DNA of 64,000 nt from Drouetiella hepatica Uher 2000/2452 (GTDB lineage Bacteria; Cyanobacteriota; Cyanobacteriia; Elainellales; Elainellaceae): NCBI GenBank assembly GCA_019359505.1, contig JAHHHD010000009.1, forward strand, positions 114,395-178,394, read 5' to 3'. Position numbers and translations under genes: made by a program. A model generated the notes under the pieces. It was given only the letters and a program-made list of their open reading frames with translations, ran no database searches and was not told the origin of the DNA. Shown in pieces: positions 10,597 to 21,649 of the stretch (its first letter is position 1; each line of letters opens with the position of its first letter).

Positions 10597-11051
10597 TAGC
10601 TTTTCTCTCCAGGAATAGTTTGAACATTGAGAACCACGGGCAGTTGCGCTTGATGCGGATGATTCGTTCCGGCATACACCTTGAGCTTGGTGAAGAGCTG
10701 ACGACCCAACGTATTTTTGGGCAGCATTCCCTTAACCGCTTGCTCAATAATCCGCTCTGGCATCCGGTCTTGCAGCTTAGCAAAGGTTTCGGTCTTCATT
10801 CCGCCTGGACGACCTGAGTGGCGGCGGTAAAGCTTCTGGCTGCTCTTCTTGCCTGTAACATTGATCTTCTCAGCATTGATCACAATCACAAAATCGCCTG
10901 TGTCCATGTGAGGCGTATAGGTCGGCTTGTTTTTGCCGCGCAAAACCATAGCGATCTCGCTAGCCAATCGCCCCAACCGCTGATTCTCAGCATCCACTAC
11001 ATACCAATCCCGAACAATCGAGTCTTGAGGCGGTAAATAAGTCTTGTTCAT
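10596..11051 (-). CDS. rplM: 50S ribosomal protein L13
   Basis: A 151-residue L13, an early-assembly large-subunit protein. Recognisable blocks are [34 protein letters not shown] and [20 protein letters not shown]. An ATG six codons upstream is open, but the start at 11051 is preferred because an AAGGA ribosome-binding site sits 8 bases before it and the usual L13 begins MNKTYLPP. It is placed between truA and rpsI. Confidence 0.96.
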   Translation of the reverse strand: MNKTYLPPQDSIVRDWYVVDAENQRLGRLASEIAMVLRGKNKPTYTPHMDTGDFVIVINAEKINVTGKKSSQKLYRRHSGRPGGMKTETFAKLQDRMPERIIEQAVKGMLPKNTLGRQLFTKLKVYAGTNHPHQAQLPVVLNVQTIPGEKS

Positions 11052-11083
11052 CACGCATTCCTTAAACAAATGTAAAGATAATC

Positions 11084-11998
11084 TTAGGGGATACAGCAGG
11101 TCAAGGCATCGTTCATCGCAGCCCCCGCTGCGGGGAAAACAAGCTTGGGCTGGGCATCATACCAAATCTCCGGAGCAAAGGGAAAATCAGGATAGCCCAC
11201 TCTAAGCAAGCAAAGCCCCTGGGGCGGAGCGGCATACCTCACCAGATCGCGACGCTGCTGCTGCCACAGTTCAGTAAACTGTCCAGGCGATCGCTCCCCG
11301 CTCCCCACCTGCACCAGCATTCCCACCAACAGCCGCACCATGCCATACAAAAAGCCGCTCGCCTGTAGCTCAATATGGAGAAGTGAACCCTGTCGATCGC
11401 ACTCAGCCACCTGCATATCAACCCAGGAGTGAGGGCGTTTTGAGCCAGCTCGATGAAAGGCTGCTAGATGCTGCCGTCCGATTAGCGGATTTAGCGCCTC
11501 CTGCATCAGCGACTCACTCAAAGGCGCGTGGTAGTAGTGCCAGGAAAACGATCGCACAAACAGATTTGGACAGTTTTCTGTATAGATCGTATATCGGTAG
11601 CGCCGCCAAATTGCCGAAAACCGAGCGTGCCAGTCATGACTCACCGCTGCCGAAGCGCGAATCAACACATCTTTGGACAACCGCGAATTGAGAATATCCT
11701 TCCAGCGATGCGCCGGGACATGGGCTGGGGCTTCAAAGTGAGCCACCTGAGCAGCAGCATGGACTCCCGCATCTGTCCGACCTGCGCCATGCAGAGCCAC
11801 TGGGTAGCCCATAAAAGCCTGAAGCGCCTGTTCGATCTCCTCTTGCACCGTGCGATAGTTTAACTGTCGCTGCCAGCCATGGAAATGAGTGCCCAGGTAC
11901 TGAATGACCAGAGCAATTCTTTGCAACGTCCTTGAAGACTGAGGATCAGCATCCTCGGACTCAGAAACACAGGCTAGCGTAGACGGATTCAGAGACAT
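11084..11998 (-). CDS. truA: tRNA pseudouridine(38-40) synthase TruA
   Basis: A 304-residue protein. TruA modifies uridines 38-40 in the anticodon stem-loop. The catalytic aspartate lies in [15 protein letters not shown] at about residues 72-86. Other blocks are [12 protein letters not shown] and the substrate-binding [14 protein letters not shown]. The N-terminal 28 residues before [12 protein letters not shown] have no counterpart in the shorter E. coli enzyme, so a downstream non-ATG start is possible. It lies between rplQ and rplM, its common cyanobacterial position. Confidence 0.94.
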   Translation of the reverse strand: MSLNPSTLACVSESEDADPQSSRTLQRIALVIQYLGTHFHGWQRQLNYRTVQEEIEQALQAFMGYPVALHGAGRTDAGVHAAAQVAHFEAPAHVPAHRWKDILNSRLSKDVLIRASAAVSHDWHARFSAIWRRYRYTIYTENCPNLFVRSFSWHYYHAPLSESLMQEALNPLIGRQHLAAFHRAGSKRPHSWVDMQVAECDRQGSLLHIELQASGFLYGMVRLLVGMLVQVGSGERSPGQFTELWQQQRRDLVRYAAPPQGLCLLRVGYPDFPFAPEIWYDAQPKLVFPAAGAAMNDALTCCIP

Positions 11999-12058
11999 TT
12001 CGACAAAACACTTTAGCCAATAAACACTTCAACTTAGCAGTTCGCTAAGTTAACTTAA

Positions 12059-12409
12059 TCAAGTCAGCTCAATAATAGCCATCTCAGCATTGTCACCCCG
12101 ACGGTTGACCGTGCGGAGAATGCGGGTATAGCCGCCCTGGCGATTGCCATAGCGCTCTTGCACCTGCTCAAACAGGACATGAACCAGCTGCTTGTCATAG
12201 ATGTAGCCCATTGCCTGCCGACGGGCAGCCAAAGAGCCATCTTTTGCCAAAGTAATCATTCGTTCTGCTTCCGAACGAACGGCTTTGGCACGAGTCTTGG
12301 TCGTGGTAATTCGACCGTGACGAATAAGTTCAGTCGTCAACGCTCTCAGGAGCGCCTTCCGCTGATCGGCGGGCAAGCTAAGTTGAGGGACATTACAACG
12401 GTGGCGCAT
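12059..12409 (-). CDS. rplQ: 50S ribosomal protein L17
   Basis: A 116-residue L17. It begins [20 protein letters not shown] and contains [18 protein letters not shown] and RMITLAKDG. It is the short bacterial and plastid-like form, without a long C-terminal extension. It follows rpoA by 65 bp and precedes truA on the same strand. Confidence 0.97.
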   Translation of the reverse strand: MRHRCNVPQLSLPADQRKALLRALTTELIRHGRITTTKTRAKAVRSEAERMITLAKDGSLAARRQAMGYIYDKQLVHVLFEQVQERYGNRQGGYTRILRTVNRRGDNAEMAIIELT

Positions 12410-12474
12410 AACAACAAAAGGCTAAAAGAACAGAACAATAGTTATTTTTACGACGTAGGAAGGAGCGATCGCAG

Positions 12475-13422
12475 CTAGGTTGGTCGGGAAGACTTGTCGT
12501 GGGGCAAGGTGATTCCCAGTCTGTCTTGCAGGGCTTCAATGACTTCCTCAGCAGATTTAGCACCGAAGTTCTTGATTTCCAGCAAGTCTTCCTGCGTGTA
12601 ATCCAGCAGATCAGCAACAGAGTTAATTTGCGCCCGTTTCAAGCAGTTGTAGGCTCTCACCGAAAGCTGTAGCTCTTCAATTGGAATCTGATTTGCCGGA
12701 TCATCTGTCCCTTCGTCTAAATCGTCTATGGGAGCAAAATCTATTTCTCGTAGAGGATTAAATAGATCCACTAAAATGTCTGCCGCCTGACTCAGAGACT
12801 CTTGAGGAGTCAAACTGCCGCTTGTCCAGATCTCCATAACCAGCCGATCTTTTTGCACGGTATCGCCAACCCTTGCCCCTTCGATCGTGTAGTTAACTCT
12901 ACGAACGGGCATAAAGATCGCGTCAATCTGCAAAAAATCTAGGGAGGAAGTTTCATCTTTAGAGCGATCGATCGCCCGGTATCCTACCCCTTTCTCAATC
13001 CGAAACTCCATCTCTAAAGTTGAGCCAGCCGCAAGAGTGGCAACGTATTGATCAGGGTTAATTACTTCCACCTCAGAAGGAAGTTCAAAGTACCCTGCCG
13101 TCACAGTTACAGGTCCCTCGACTCGCAACCTGCCAATCTGAGGCTGAGATGAATAACTTTTGAGAACGATCTCCTTCATGTTCATGAGAATGTCTAGGAC
13201 ATCTTCTCGAACACCAGGGATGGTCATAAACTCATGGGTAACACCTGCGATCCGAACAGCCGTGACCGCTGCCCCTTCCAAGTTGGAGAGGAGAACACGT
13301 CTCAAGGCATTACCAACAGTAATACCCTGACCCCGCTCTAACGGCTCCAATATAAATTTGCTGTAGGAGCTTCGATCTTCATTAACATCTGACTCTATGC
13401 ACTCAACCTGAAATTGTGCCAC
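12475..13422 (-). CDS. rpoA: RNA polymerase alpha subunit
   Basis: A 315-residue alpha subunit. The N-terminal domain (about 1-225), used for alpha dimerisation and RNA polymerase assembly, includes LEPLERGQGITVGNALRRVL. The C-terminal domain (about 245-305), used for promoter UP elements and activators, shows IEELQLSVRAYNCLKRA and NFGAKSAEEVIEAL. The two are joined by an acidic linker. A 164-bp spacer separates it from rpsK, room for a separate promoter. Confidence 0.97.
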   Translation of the reverse strand: MAQFQVECIESDVNEDRSSYSKFILEPLERGQGITVGNALRRVLLSNLEGAAVTAVRIAGVTHEFMTIPGVREDVLDILMNMKEIVLKSYSSQPQIGRLRVEGPVTVTAGYFELPSEVEVINPDQYVATLAAGSTLEMEFRIEKGVGYRAIDRSKDETSSLDFLQIDAIFMPVRRVNYTIEGARVGDTVQKDRLVMEIWTSGSLTPQESLSQAADILVDLFNPLREIDFAPIDDLDEGTDDPANQIPIEELQLSVRAYNCLKRAQINSVADLLDYTQEDLLEIKNFGAKSAEEVIEALQDRLGITLPHDKSSRPT

Positions 13423-13586
13423 AGCCTATCCTCCCTTATCTTTGACCCTAGAACATCAACGTAAATTTCAGCCCTTGGCAAACGTACTGCCTCGAAGACT
13501 CGGCAACGTCTTTTCAAACCCGATGCTTGAAATCTGACTTTCCTGGAAAACCTGGTTCCGGTGTTCAAACAATTCAGTGCTGAGCT

Positions 13587-13982
13587 TCAAACACGTCGTC
13601 GCTTGGGTGGGCGGCAGCCATTGTGAGGAATTGGAGTCACATCTCTGATCAAGGTAATCTCCAGTCCGGCACCCTGCAAAGCTCGGATAGCCGTCTCGCG
13701 TCCTGAGCCAGGACCGCTCACCATTACCTCAATTTGGCGCATGCCCTGATCGACCGCCCGCCGACCTGCGTTATCTGCAGCTGTTTGTGCAGCAAAAGGA
13801 GTGCCTTTCTTAGCGCCCTTGAAGCCGCTTGAACCTGATGAAGCCCAAGAGATAGCCTCACCGCTATTGTCGGTAATTGTGACAATCGTGTTGTTGAACG
13901 TAGATTGGATATGAGCCACGCCGCTGGGCACATTCCGCTTCTGCTTCTTCGCACCTGTCTTTCTAGTTGGTTGTCGCGCCAT
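13587..13982 (-). CDS. rpsK: 30S ribosomal protein S11
   Basis: A 131-residue S11 of the platform. Diagnostic blocks are [32 protein letters not shown] and the C-terminal [15 protein letters not shown]. The N-terminus is Lys/Arg-rich, as usual. It follows rpsM by about 195 bp, longer than the overlaps elsewhere in the cluster. Confidence 0.97.
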   Translation of the reverse strand: MARQPTRKTGAKKQKRNVPSGVAHIQSTFNNTIVTITDNSGEAISWASSGSSGFKGAKKGTPFAAQTAADNAGRRAVDQGMRQIEVMVSGPGSGRETAIRALQGAGLEITLIRDVTPIPHNGCRPPKRRRV

Positions 13983-14177
13983 ATCCCTAAAATTAGCTGC
14001 CTTTAATTAACAAATTCACTGAGTAATAGATCGATCGCAAAGACCGAGCTTTGTGCGTTCAGCTTAGACCTTATAAAACTGAAGTCACAGATTTCTGATG
14101 CCTGACGCTTTGGTGCCAGACGCAAAGAGGGGCAGAATGAAAGGACGCACACGCAACCCAACAAACTGCCCTTTGCA

Positions 14178-14561
14178 CTATTTCTTGGTTGGCGCCTTCT
14201 TCTTGCCTGCGACTGTACGACGACCGCCTCGGCGAGTCCGCGCGTTCGTTCGAGTCCGCTGTCCTCTGACGGGCAGACCTAAGCGATGCCGCCGTCCACG
14301 ATAAGTACCAATATCCATCAGGCGCTTGATGTTCATGGATTCCCATCGTCTCAAGTCACCTTCAATCTGATAATCGCCCTCAATCGCTTCACGCAACAGA
14401 ATAACGTCCGCATCACTCAAATCTTTGATGCGAATATCGGGATTGACACCCGTTTTAGCCAGAACCTGTTTCGATCTCGTAAGACCGATTCCGTAAATAT
14501 AAGTTAGACCAATCTCGACACGCTTGTCTCGTGGAAGGTCTACCCCAGCAATTCTTGCCAC
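14178..14561 (-). CDS. rpsM: 30S ribosomal protein S13
   Basis: A 127-residue S13 of the small-subunit head, which contacts L5 and the P-site tRNA. It starts [19 protein letters not shown] and has [30 protein letters not shown] and [18 protein letters not shown], ending in a lysine-rich tail. The order rpmJ-rpsM-rpsK-rpoA is the canonical alpha operon without rpsD. Confidence 0.97.
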   Translation of the reverse strand: MARIAGVDLPRDKRVEIGLTYIYGIGLTRSKQVLAKTGVNPDIRIKDLSDADVILLREAIEGDYQIEGDLRRWESMNIKRLMDIGTYRGRRHRLGLPVRGQRTRTNARTRRGGRRTVAGKKKAPTKK

Positions 14562-14677
14562 GCTCTAACCCTCTCTTTTTGCTCTTTCGTTACAACCTTA
14601 AGACCTAGACAATCACCAATTGGAATGTTGAAAAACACTCCCAAAATGACTTTCCTGACACCCGCTAGGGTACACAA

Positions 14678-14791
14678 TTACCCTTGGCGCTGTTTATGCT
14701 TAGGGTTTGAGCAAATCACCATGACTCTACCGCGTCTACGAATGACACGGCACTTCTCACAAATCTTCTTTACAGATGCTCGGACTTTCAT
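14678..14791 (-). CDS. rpmJ: 50S ribosomal protein L36
   Basis: This 37-residue gene was found by reading the reverse complement between rpsM and infA. It reads [19 protein letters not shown], then [18 protein letters not shown] and TAA. The zinc ligands are C11, C14, C27 and H32. This is the full-length zinc-binding form of L36. It lies 116 bp upstream of rpsM. Confidence 0.96.
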   Translation of the reverse strand: MKVRASVKKICEKCRVIRRRGRVMVICSNPKHKQRQG

Positions 14792-15074
14792 GTCCCCTAG
14801 TTATATTTTGATACTACAAAACGGCTATTGTATCAGACTAAAATTAATTTGTCAATCTGAAGCGAGAAACCCCTTAGAGGCGCAAGCTAAGCTAGCAAAG
14901 CGCTAGAACAGCATTGGAACAAGAGGACTGTGCTGTCACTAAAGCTTGATATTGCTATCCAATAGACTATATAAAGAGCTACCTAAAGAAAAGCTAATCA
15001 ATTACAGCTGGATCAATAACGCCTCAAAAGCGCGATCGCTCACACTCAAAGAGGGCATCCAAGAATTTCAGATG

Positions 15075-15305
15075 CTACTTTTTGGCGTTGCGAAGGCGAT
15101 AGGTGATTCTACCTTTAGTCAGGTCGTAGGGCGTTAGCTCTACCTTGACGCGATCGCCTGGCAATATCTTGATGTAGTTCCGCCGAATCTTGCCTGAGAT
15201 GTGAGCCAGAACGTTGAATCCATTGTCTAGATCCACCCGAAACATGGCGTTAGGGAGTGAGTCAATCACCGTCCCTTCCATCTCAATCAAATCTTGTTTA
15301 GACAA
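15075..15305 (-). CDS. infA: Translation initiation factor IF-1
   Basis: A 76-residue S1/OB-fold protein starting [20 protein letters not shown] and ending [14 protein letters not shown]-1 occupies the ribosomal A site during initiation. Size and sequence are typical. It follows adk with a spacer of about 180 bp, and a further 283 bp (14792-15074) separates it from rpmJ; that spacer shows no gene. Confidence 0.97.
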   Translation of the reverse strand: MSKQDLIEMEGTVIDSLPNAMFRVDLDNGFNVLAHISGKIRRNYIKILPGDRVKVELTPYDLTKGRITYRLRNAKK

Positions 15306-15484
15306 AGCTGTAGTCTCCTGCTGCGATTGAATATTGCGTTGTTGGACATCCAGAGGCTTCTTGAGATCTAGCCATACAGGCTCGTGCCCTTACTTTAGAG
15401 TAGCAAATGCTCTGAAAAATAGACTTTAAGGCGTTACTACACGCTGTTGCCGACGTTAGCCATTGCCACTTAGCCATTGCCGAC

Positions 15485-16063
15485 CTAGCTTGCCGACTTA
15501 ATCTCTGAGGAAGATCCTAGAGTCTGTCTCAAAGTGGAGCCAATAGCCTCAACGCTCTGACTCCCATCAATTGAAATTAACTGACCGCGATCGCTATAAA
15601 AATCAATTAGGGGAGCCGTTTGCTCATGATAGACCGCTAATCGATTGCGGATAACAGCATCCGTGTCATCTACGCGTCCCCGTCCCAACAGACGAGCCAC
15701 CAAATCTTCGTCAGGTACATCAAAGTTAATGACATGGCTACAGGACTGGTGAATCTCCTCAAGCAGCATATCCAGGAACTTCGCCTGCCCAACCGTGCGG
15801 GGAAACCCATCCAGAATCCAGCCAGCCTTAACATCCTCTGAGCTAAGGCGATCGCGCACCAGATCTAGCATGAGCTGATCTGGAACCAGCTCACCCGCAT
15901 CCATATAAGATTTGGCCTTTAGCCCCAGCTCAGTCTTGTTAGCGACTGCACCCCGTAAAATATCACCCGTCGAAATGTGAGGAATCCCATACTCTTGAGC
16001 CAAGGCTTGAGCTTGAGTCCCTTTACCTGCCCCAGGCGCTCCCAAAAAGATTAATCTGGTCAC
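15485..16063 (-). CDS. adk: Adenylate kinase (short form)
   Basis: A 192-residue enzyme interconverting ATP, ADP and AMP. The P-loop GAPGAGKGT is at residues 8-16, followed by HISTGDILRGAV and the NMP-lid region GWILDGFPRTVGQA. The extended zinc LID domain of longer kinases is absent, and LLGRGRVDDTDAVIRNRL takes its place. The start codon is GTG at 16063, whose G is also the last base of the secY TAG stop, so the two are translationally coupled. Confidence 0.96.
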   Translation of the reverse strand: MTRLIFLGAPGAGKGTQAQALAQEYGIPHISTGDILRGAVANKTELGLKAKSYMDAGELVPDQLMLDLVRDRLSSEDVKAGWILDGFPRTVGQAKFLDMLLEEIHQSCSHVINFDVPDEDLVARLLGRGRVDDTDAVIRNRLAVYHEQTAPLIDFYSDRGQLISIDGSQSVEAIGSTLRQTLGSSSEIKSAS

Positions 16064-17373
16064 TATTGCTTCACCATGCCCTCATATCGTTGAGAAATTA
16101 CGTAGGTCTGGATCTGCTTTGCTGTGTCGATCGCCACACCTACGAGAATCAAAAGAGACGTTGCGCCGATTCGCTGGAAAGTCGTTACCCCTAACTGCTG
16201 CTCGATTGCCGTCGGGACGATCGCCAAAACGCCCAGAAATATCGCGCCCAAGAACGTCAAGTGATTTAAAACTCGTTGGATGTAGTCACTTGTCGCTTTA
16301 CCAGGGCGAATTCCAGGGATACTTGACCCCATCTTTTTAAGATTTTGGGATAACTCCACCGAGTCCACAAAAAGGGAAGTATAGAAATAGCTGAAGAATA
16401 GAATCAGCGCCAAGTAAAGGATGATATAAACAAAGCTATCAGGACTCAAGTATTTAATGACCTGCGCCAAGATGGGATTGTTCGGTAAAACCTGAACCAG
16501 GAAAAAAGGCAGAGAGAGCACCGCATAGGTAAAGATAATTGGCATTACCCCTCCCTGATTAAGACGCAGCGGTAGATAGCTACTCCGTTCCTGGTAGGTG
16601 CGCCGACCCACCTGACGACGAGCTGAAATAACTGGAATCCGACGAGTTCCTTCCTGAACAAAAACGATGCCCACAATCATCGCCAAGAAGACCACGATTA
16701 AAAAGATAATCTTACCCACAAGGCTAGGATCGCCGTTTTGAGCAAGTTCAAACGTATTGCCTAAAGACTGAGGCAATGTCGAAACGATGCTAACAAAGAT
16801 AAGCAGCGAAGCTCCGTTGCCAATTCCACGCTCTGTAATCAGCTCGCCAACCCACATCACGAACATTGAACCCGCGGTTAATGCTAGAACGGTTTGGACG
16901 ATAAATGGCGTTCCTGGGTTCTCGGCATAGACGTTGACAAACAGTGCCAGCCCCGTGCTTTGAATGATTGCCCATCCAGCAGCAACATATCGGGTAATTT
17001 GAGAAATTTTGCGTCGCCCTGCTTCTCCCTCATTCTTCTGCAAATCTTCCAGGCTAGGGAGAGCTTTCGTCATCAACTGCATGATGATCGAGGCGTTAAT
17101 GAAAGGAATAATGCCTAACGCAAAAATTCCCAAGGCGGACAGTCCTCCGCCCGAAAAAATATCCAGCAGACCCACAATACTGCCCAGTGCACCGCCCTGG
17201 ACAGCATCTTGAAATGCGACGCGATCGATCCCCGGTATGGGAATACGGATGCCCAGGCGCACCAAGATCAACATCCCAACAGTGACAAGCAGCCGACCTC
17301 GGAGTCCGGCTGCTTGGGCCATTTGTACGAATGTTTCCTGCGCTGTTGGGGCTTTATCTCGGTTGACAACCAT
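16063..17373 (-). CDS. secY: Protein translocase subunit SecY
   Basis: A 436-residue channel subunit of the Sec translocon with ten membrane helices. Conserved segments include RLGIRIPIPGID, ALGIIPFINASIIMQLM, the pore-region GERGIGNG-like ITERGIGNGASLLIFVSI, and the cytoplasmic loop EGTRRIPVISARRQVGRRTY. In cyanobacteria one SecY serves both thylakoid and plasma membrane. It lies after rplO and is coupled to adk by a one-base overlap. Confidence 0.97.
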   Translation of the reverse strand: MVVNRDKAPTAQETFVQMAQAAGLRGRLLVTVGMLILVRLGIRIPIPGIDRVAFQDAVQGGALGSIVGLLDIFSGGGLSALGIFALGIIPFINASIIMQLMTKALPSLEDLQKNEGEAGRRKISQITRYVAAGWAIIQSTGLALFVNVYAENPGTPFIVQTVLALTAGSMFVMWVGELITERGIGNGASLLIFVSIVSTLPQSLGNTFELAQNGDPSLVGKIIFLIVVFLAMIVGIVFVQEGTRRIPVISARRQVGRRTYQERSSYLPLRLNQGGVMPIIFTYAVLSLPFFLVQVLPNNPILAQVIKYLSPDSFVYIILYLALILFFSYFYTSLFVDSVELSQNLKKMGSSIPGIRPGKATSDYIQRVLNHLTFLGAIFLGVLAIVPTAIEQQLGVTTFQRIGATSLLILVGVAIDTAKQIQTYVISQRYEGMVKQ

Positions 17374-17507
17374 AGAGCAATACCTTTTGCGTAGTGGCGG
17401 TTACACAGAACCCATAAGAGAGACAGTTTTTGAAGCTGTACTCAATAGTTTAAGTTTTTAAGCTGATTAATCACAAGTGCGCTAATTTAATACCTCAGCT
17501 CACAACT

Positions 17508-17954
17508 TTAGCTCAGAACCTCACAAGAGCCACCTGCTGCTTCAATTTTGGAACGTGCAGAAGCCGTAAAAGCGGCAGCTTGAACTTTTAGAGCAATCGT
17601 CAATTCACCATCGCCTAGGATTTTGAGGGGGCCATCATCAGTAGTGACAATTCCTGCCTCCATCAGCGAGGACAAGCTGACCTCACTTTCAGCCACCAGC
17701 GCGGCTAGGGCGCTAACATTAATCACCGTATACTCGCGACGGTTGATCAGCGGGAAATGCTTTAGTTTGGGAATCCGACGATAAAGCGGCATCTGACCGC
17801 CCTCAAATCCGGGGCGGGTTCCACTCCCAGATCTGGCTTTCTGTCCTCTCATACCAAAGCCACAGCTTGCGCCCTGTCCGGCAGAGATACCGCGACCGAC
17901 TCGCCGCTTCCGCTTTTGAGAGCCATCCTGGGGTAAAGCGTCTTCTAATCTCAT
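17508..17954 (-). CDS. rplO: 50S ribosomal protein L15
   Basis: A 148-residue L15. The Gly/Arg-rich N-terminal half ([20 protein letters not shown]) threads into 23S rRNA; the C-terminal globular half ends [14 protein letters not shown]. It follows rpsE directly: rpmD (L30), which sits between these genes in E. coli, is absent, as in other cyanobacteria. Confidence 0.96.
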   Translation of the reverse strand: MRLEDALPQDGSQKRKRRVGRGISAGQGASCGFGMRGQKARSGSGTRPGFEGGQMPLYRRIPKLKHFPLINRREYTVINVSALAALVAESEVSLSSLMEAGIVTTDDGPLKILGDGELTIALKVQAAAFTASARSKIEAAGGSCEVLS

Positions 17955-18029
17955 GGCTAATTTACCAATGATTGCTAATTTACCAATGATCTAAATCAAG
18001 GTGTGTGGATAATTGAATGTACAGGTTCT

Positions 18030-18554
18030 CTAACCGTACAAGTTTTCTAGAGGAATACCTCGTTCTTCAGCTACTTCAGAGAAGGTGCGTAGGGACGACA
18101 GAGCATTTGCTGCCGCACGGGCATTATTGAGCGGATTACCCGATGCCAACTGCTTTGCCAAGATGTTGCGAACGCCTGCTAGCTCCAGCACTGTACGGAC
18201 AGCACCCCCAGCAATTACACCCGTTCCCGGTGCGGCTGGACGCATCATGACTTTGGCACCACCGCCAACTCCGTTAACGGGATGCGGAATGGAGTTAGCC
18301 TTTGTCAGCGGTACCTTGACCAGGTGCTTTTTGCCGTCAGCTACGCCTTTACGGACTGCGCCAATGACATCACTTGCCTTGCCAACGCCAACACCGACTT
18401 GACCCCGCTCGTTGCCGACGACGACGATCGCCCGGAAGCTGAGTTTTTTACCGCCCTTCACCACCTTGGTGACTCGGCGAATCTGAACAACTCGCTCCTG
18501 CCACTCTGATTCTTTCTCTTTAGCGCGGTCATTCTTACGACGTTCTTTTGCCAT
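18030..18554 (-). CDS. rpsE: 30S ribosomal protein S5
   Basis: A 174-residue S5. The N-terminal double-stranded RNA-binding fold holds [18 protein letters not shown] and [19 protein letters not shown]. The C-terminal half has [19 protein letters not shown]. The charged N-terminus ([20 protein letters not shown]) is longer than in E. coli, as in many cyanobacteria. Confidence 0.97.
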   Translation of the reverse strand: MAKERRKNDRAKEKESEWQERVVQIRRVTKVVKGGKKLSFRAIVVVGNERGQVGVGVGKASDVIGAVRKGVADGKKHLVKVPLTKANSIPHPVNGVGGGAKVMMRPAAPGTGVIAGGAVRTVLELAGVRNILAKQLASGNPLNNARAAANALSSLRTFSEVAEERGIPLENLYG

Positions 18555-18601
18555 TGTCTTATTCTTCCTTAAGTCTGCAACCCAGACCTGTGATTGAGAT
18601 C

Positions 18602-18964
18602 CTAGAAGGTGAGTCCACCCTCTCTGGCGGCATCGGCTAACGCTTTGACCCGCCCGTGATAAAGATTGCCGCCGCGATCGAAGACAACTTGTTGGATGCC
18701 TTTGGCGATCGCCCGTTCAGCAATCAGCTTACCAACTTGAACTGAAGCCGCACAGTTTCCGCCCGAAGCTAGCTCAGTGCGCAGATCTGCCTCCAGCGTA
18801 GAAGCAGAAGCGATCGTGCAATGCTGCGTATCGTCAATCACCTGCACATAGATATGCTGGTTGGAGCGAAAAACCGCTAAACGAGGGCGATCGGTCGTCC
18901 CCGTAACTTTGCGTCGAATTCGATTGTGACGACGATGAGTCGCCTCCTTACGCGTAGACTTCAT
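18602..18964 (-). CDS. rplR: 50S ribosomal protein L18
   Basis: A 120-residue L18, which binds 5S rRNA with L5. It shows [31 protein letters not shown] and the C-terminal [20 protein letters not shown]. It starts two bases after the rplF stop, implying coupled translation. Confidence 0.97.
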   Translation of the reverse strand: MKSTRKEATHRRHNRIRRKVTGTTDRPRLAVFRSNQHIYVQVIDDTQHCTIASASTLEADLRTELASGGNCAASVQVGKLIAERAIAKGIQQVVFDRGGNLYHGRVKALADAAREGGLTF

Positions 18965-18966
18965 AA

Positions 18967-19506
18967 TTACTTCTTACCTGCCTTACCAGCCTTACGTCTA
19001 ACCACTTCACCCGAATAGCGAATCCCCTTGCCCTTGTAAGGTTCGGGCGGACGAACAGCACGGATCTTGGCAGCCATATTGCCCACCAATTCCTTGTTAA
19101 TCCCTGCCACAATCACGTTTGTATTCCCTTCTACGGAAACTTGTATTCCCTCAGGAGGCTCAATCTGTACAGGATTGCTATAGCCAACGTTAAGCACTAA
19201 ATTTCGTCCTTGCACCTGGGCACGATAGCCCACGCCTTGAATCTCCAAACGCTTTTGGAAGCCTTGAGACACCCCTTCAACCATGTTGGCCACCAGCGTG
19301 CGGCATAAACCATGACGCTGCCGAGCCGGACGCGAATCGCTCCGACGGTTGACCAGAATAGTTTCCCCTTCCTGCAATACCTCAACTTCAGGGGGCAAAG
19401 TGCGTGCAAGTTCGCCTTTCGGCCCTTTAACGGCAACATCTTGTCCAGAAATCTCGATCGTCACTTTCTGGGGGATGGAAATTGGGCGCTTACCAATACG
19501 AGACAT
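18967..19506 (-). CDS. rplF: 50S ribosomal protein L6
   Basis: A 179-residue L6 with two similar domains. Conserved parts are [27 protein letters not shown], and the signature [20 protein letters not shown] near the C-terminus. L6 sits at the base of the factor-binding region of the large subunit. It follows rpsH. Confidence 0.97.
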   Translation of the reverse strand: MSRIGKRPISIPQKVTIEISGQDVAVKGPKGELARTLPPEVEVLQEGETILVNRRSDSRPARQRHGLCRTLVANMVEGVSQGFQKRLEIQGVGYRAQVQGRNLVLNVGYSNPVQIEPPEGIQVSVEGNTNVIVAGINKELVGNMAAKIRAVRPPEPYKGKGIRYSGEVVRRKAGKAGKK

Positions 19507-19571
19507 GATAGTTTCTCCAGAACACGGTCAATAACACAGCCGCCTTGCTGTCTAACAATTGCTAGCAGCAA

Positions 19572-19973
19572 CTACCAGACGTAGCACAGCACTTCCCCTC
19601 CCAGTCCCTGCTTGCGAGCATCGCGATCGGTCATGATGCCGCTAGAGGTCGAGATAATCGCAATCCCAATGCCGCCCAAGACTCTTGGCAACTCTTTACG
19701 GTTAGAGTAAACCCGCAACCCTGGCTTACTGACTCGCTTCAGAGCAGTGATGATCGGACGACGACCCTTGCCTTTGTATTTAAGCGCGATAGTCAATATG
19801 CGCCCAGGACCTTCTTCTCGATCGGAGAATTCGGCGATAAAGCCTTCTTCCTGTAGCACCTTAGCAATGCTGCGTGTCATCCGGGTGGATGGAACTTCTG
19901 TCGTTTGGTGCCGCGCCAAGGTTGCATTCCGGATGCGCGTCAACATGTCTGCAATAGTATCGTTAGCCGCCAT
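19572..19973 (-). CDS. rpsH: 30S ribosomal protein S8
   Basis: A 133-residue S8, an early binder of 16S rRNA helix 21. It starts [17 protein letters not shown] and carries [20 protein letters not shown] and the C-terminal signature [19 protein letters not shown]. In other bacteria S8 represses its own operon by binding its mRNA; no such site was examined here. Confidence 0.97.
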   Translation of the reverse strand: MAANDTIADMLTRIRNATLARHQTTEVPSTRMTRSIAKVLQEEGFIAEFSDREEGPGRILTIALKYKGKGRRPIITALKRVSKPGLRVYSNRKELPRVLGGIGIAIISTSSGIMTDRDARKQGLGGEVLCYVW

Positions 19974-19996
19974 AGCTTCCTCTTAATGAAACTGCC

Positions 19997-20545
19997 TTAG
20001 TTATCCCGGAAGGGCATTCCCAACTCTTTAAGCAAGGCGCGACCCTCTTCATCGGTGTTAGCAGTAGTGATGATTGAAATATCCATGCCACGAATCTGGT
20101 CAATCCTGTCGTATTCCACTTCAGGAAAGATAATTTGCTCTCGGATGCCGATCGTGTAGTTGCCTCGACCATCAAAGCTTTTTGGGCTGACTCCTCGAAA
20201 GTCGCGAATTCGAGGAAGTGAGAGGTTGATTAAGCGATCGAGAAACGCATACATCCGGTCAGAACGTAGCGTTACCATAATGCCAACAGGCATTCCCTTC
20301 CGGAGCTTGAATCCGGCGATCGCCTTTTTAGCCCGCGTCACAACAGGCTTTTGACCCGTGATCAGAGCAATCTCTGCCAGAGAAGCTTCTAACGCCTTAG
20401 CGTTTTGCGCCGCTTCCCCCAATCCTCGGTTAATAGTCACCTTTACAACCTTGGGCACCTGGTAAATGTTGCCGTAGTTGAATTGCTCAATTAACTTTGG
20501 GGCAACCGTGTCCTGGTAGAGCGACTTGATTTTGCTATGTGCCAT
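19997..20545 (-). CDS. rplE: 50S ribosomal protein L5
   Basis: A 182-residue L5 of the central protuberance, which binds 5S rRNA. Diagnostic parts are [36 protein letters not shown] and [17 protein letters not shown]. rpsN (S14), which follows rplE in E. coli, is not present, so rplE leads straight into rpsH. Confidence 0.97.
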   Translation of the reverse strand: MAHSKIKSLYQDTVAPKLIEQFNYGNIYQVPKVVKVTINRGLGEAAQNAKALEASLAEIALITGQKPVVTRAKKAIAGFKLRKGMPVGIMVTLRSDRMYAFLDRLINLSLPRIRDFRGVSPKSFDGRGNYTIGIREQIIFPEVEYDRIDQIRGMDISIITTANTDEEGRALLKELGMPFRDN

Positions 20546-20635
20546 AAAGTTTTATCCTTAATCAAATCCCTGGGCTTGGTCAGGGAAAAACATCTTTAGT
20601 CTTGAATCGAGCTTTATCCTTAGTCGGTGTCCATG

Positions 20636-20977
20636 CTAGTCCAGCATTTCGCCCGTCTTCTTCAGCATCCGCACTTTACGACCGTCCGCATTCAGGGTGT
20701 AGCAAATGCGGCTAGCCACCTTTTCCTTGGTGGAATAGAGCATGACGTTTGAGCTGTGAATCGGCGCCTCTAGAGCAGTGATTTGTCCAGACTCGCCTTC
20801 TTGTTGAGGCTTGACGTGCTTTGTCTTAATGTTGACCCCCTTAATCACCACTTTGCTGATTTCAGGAAGAACCCGTAAAACTTCGCCAACCTTCCCTTTC
20901 TCGCTACCCGCGATCACTTGAACCGTGTCGCCCTTCTTAACATGTACCTTGTGACGAACCTTCGTGGGTTTAGCCAT
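20636..20977 (-). CDS. rplX: 50S ribosomal protein L24
   Basis: A 113-residue L24 with an N-terminal KOW motif ([20 protein letters not shown]). The ATG at 20977 overlaps the rplN TGA stop (TGATG) and has GGAGG about 8 bases upstream; a GTG one codon earlier is also open but less likely. The spacing supports tight coupling to rplN. Confidence 0.95.
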   Translation of the reverse strand: MAKPTKVRHKVHVKKGDTVQVIAGSEKGKVGEVLRVLPEISKVVIKGVNIKTKHVKPQQEGESGQITALEAPIHSSNVMLYSTKEKVASRICYTLNADGRKVRMLKKTGEMLD

Positions 20978-21342
20978 CACAATACCTCCGGTGCCAGTGA
21001 AACAATTTTGGTGAAGCTCTTGTCGCGTAGCTCACGGGCAACAGGCCCGAACACGCGAGTGCCTCTGGGATTGCCTTCAGCATTGATAATAACGGCAGCA
21101 TTGTCGTCAAATCGAATGCTCATGCCGCTTTCGCGTCTTAGACCCTTGCGAGTGCGGACAATCACCGCGCGCACCACATCAGACTTTTTCACAGCCATAT
21201 TGGGGATCGCGTCTTTGACCACCGCAATAATTACGTCGCCCACGCCTGCGTAGCGACGGTTACCCCCCAAAACCCGAATACACATGAGCTTGCGAGCGCC
21301 GCTGTTGTCTGCCACATTCAGGTAAGATTCCTGTTGAATCAT
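20977..21342 (-). CDS. rplN: 50S ribosomal protein L14
   Basis: A 121-residue L14 of the subunit interface. It starts [20 protein letters not shown] and contains [14 protein letters not shown] and [15 protein letters not shown]. Its stop overlaps the rplX start. The neighbour on the 5' side is rpsQ. Confidence 0.97.
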   Translation of the reverse strand: MIQQESYLNVADNSGARKLMCIRVLGGNRRYAGVGDVIIAVVKDAIPNMAVKKSDVVRAVIVRTRKGLRRESGMSIRFDDNAAVIINAEGNPRGTRVFGPVARELRDKSFTKIVSLAPEVL

Positions 21343-21375
21343 CGTTAGCCTCCCTCGTTATTTCAACCTTTGACT

Positions 21376-21624
21376 CTATAAACTGGGGGCATTGAGAACT
21401 TCAATCACAGTCCAGCGCTTGGTGCGGCTGAGGGGTCGAGTCTCCTGAATGCGAACGCGATCGCCCACCTTGCATCGGTTCTCTTCATCGTGAACTTTAT
21501 AGCGCTTGGTTCGCACCATAACTTTCTTGTACTTAGGGTGGGGGGCACGATTTTCGATCGCCACAACGATCGTCTTCTCCATTTTGTCGCTAACGACTAC
21601 ACCCACCCGCTCTTTAACTGCCAT
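21376..21624 (-). CDS. rpsQ: 30S ribosomal protein S17
   Basis: An 82-residue S17 with an OB fold that binds 16S rRNA. It reads [20 protein letters not shown], then [22 protein letters not shown] two codons upstream is in frame, but the ATG at 21624 gives the usual S17 N-terminus. It follows rpmC. Confidence 0.95.
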   Translation of the reverse strand: MAVKERVGVVVSDKMEKTIVVAIENRAPHPKYKKVMVRTKRYKVHDEENRCKVGDRVRIQETRPLSRTKRWTVIEVLNAPSL

Positions 21625-21649
21625 TGCCACTTAACTCCATGCGCTTAAT

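Noticed and set aside
17955..18029. rpmD (L30) between rplO and rpsE
   Set aside because: The spacer is only 75 bp; the gene is absent, as usual in cyanobacteria.
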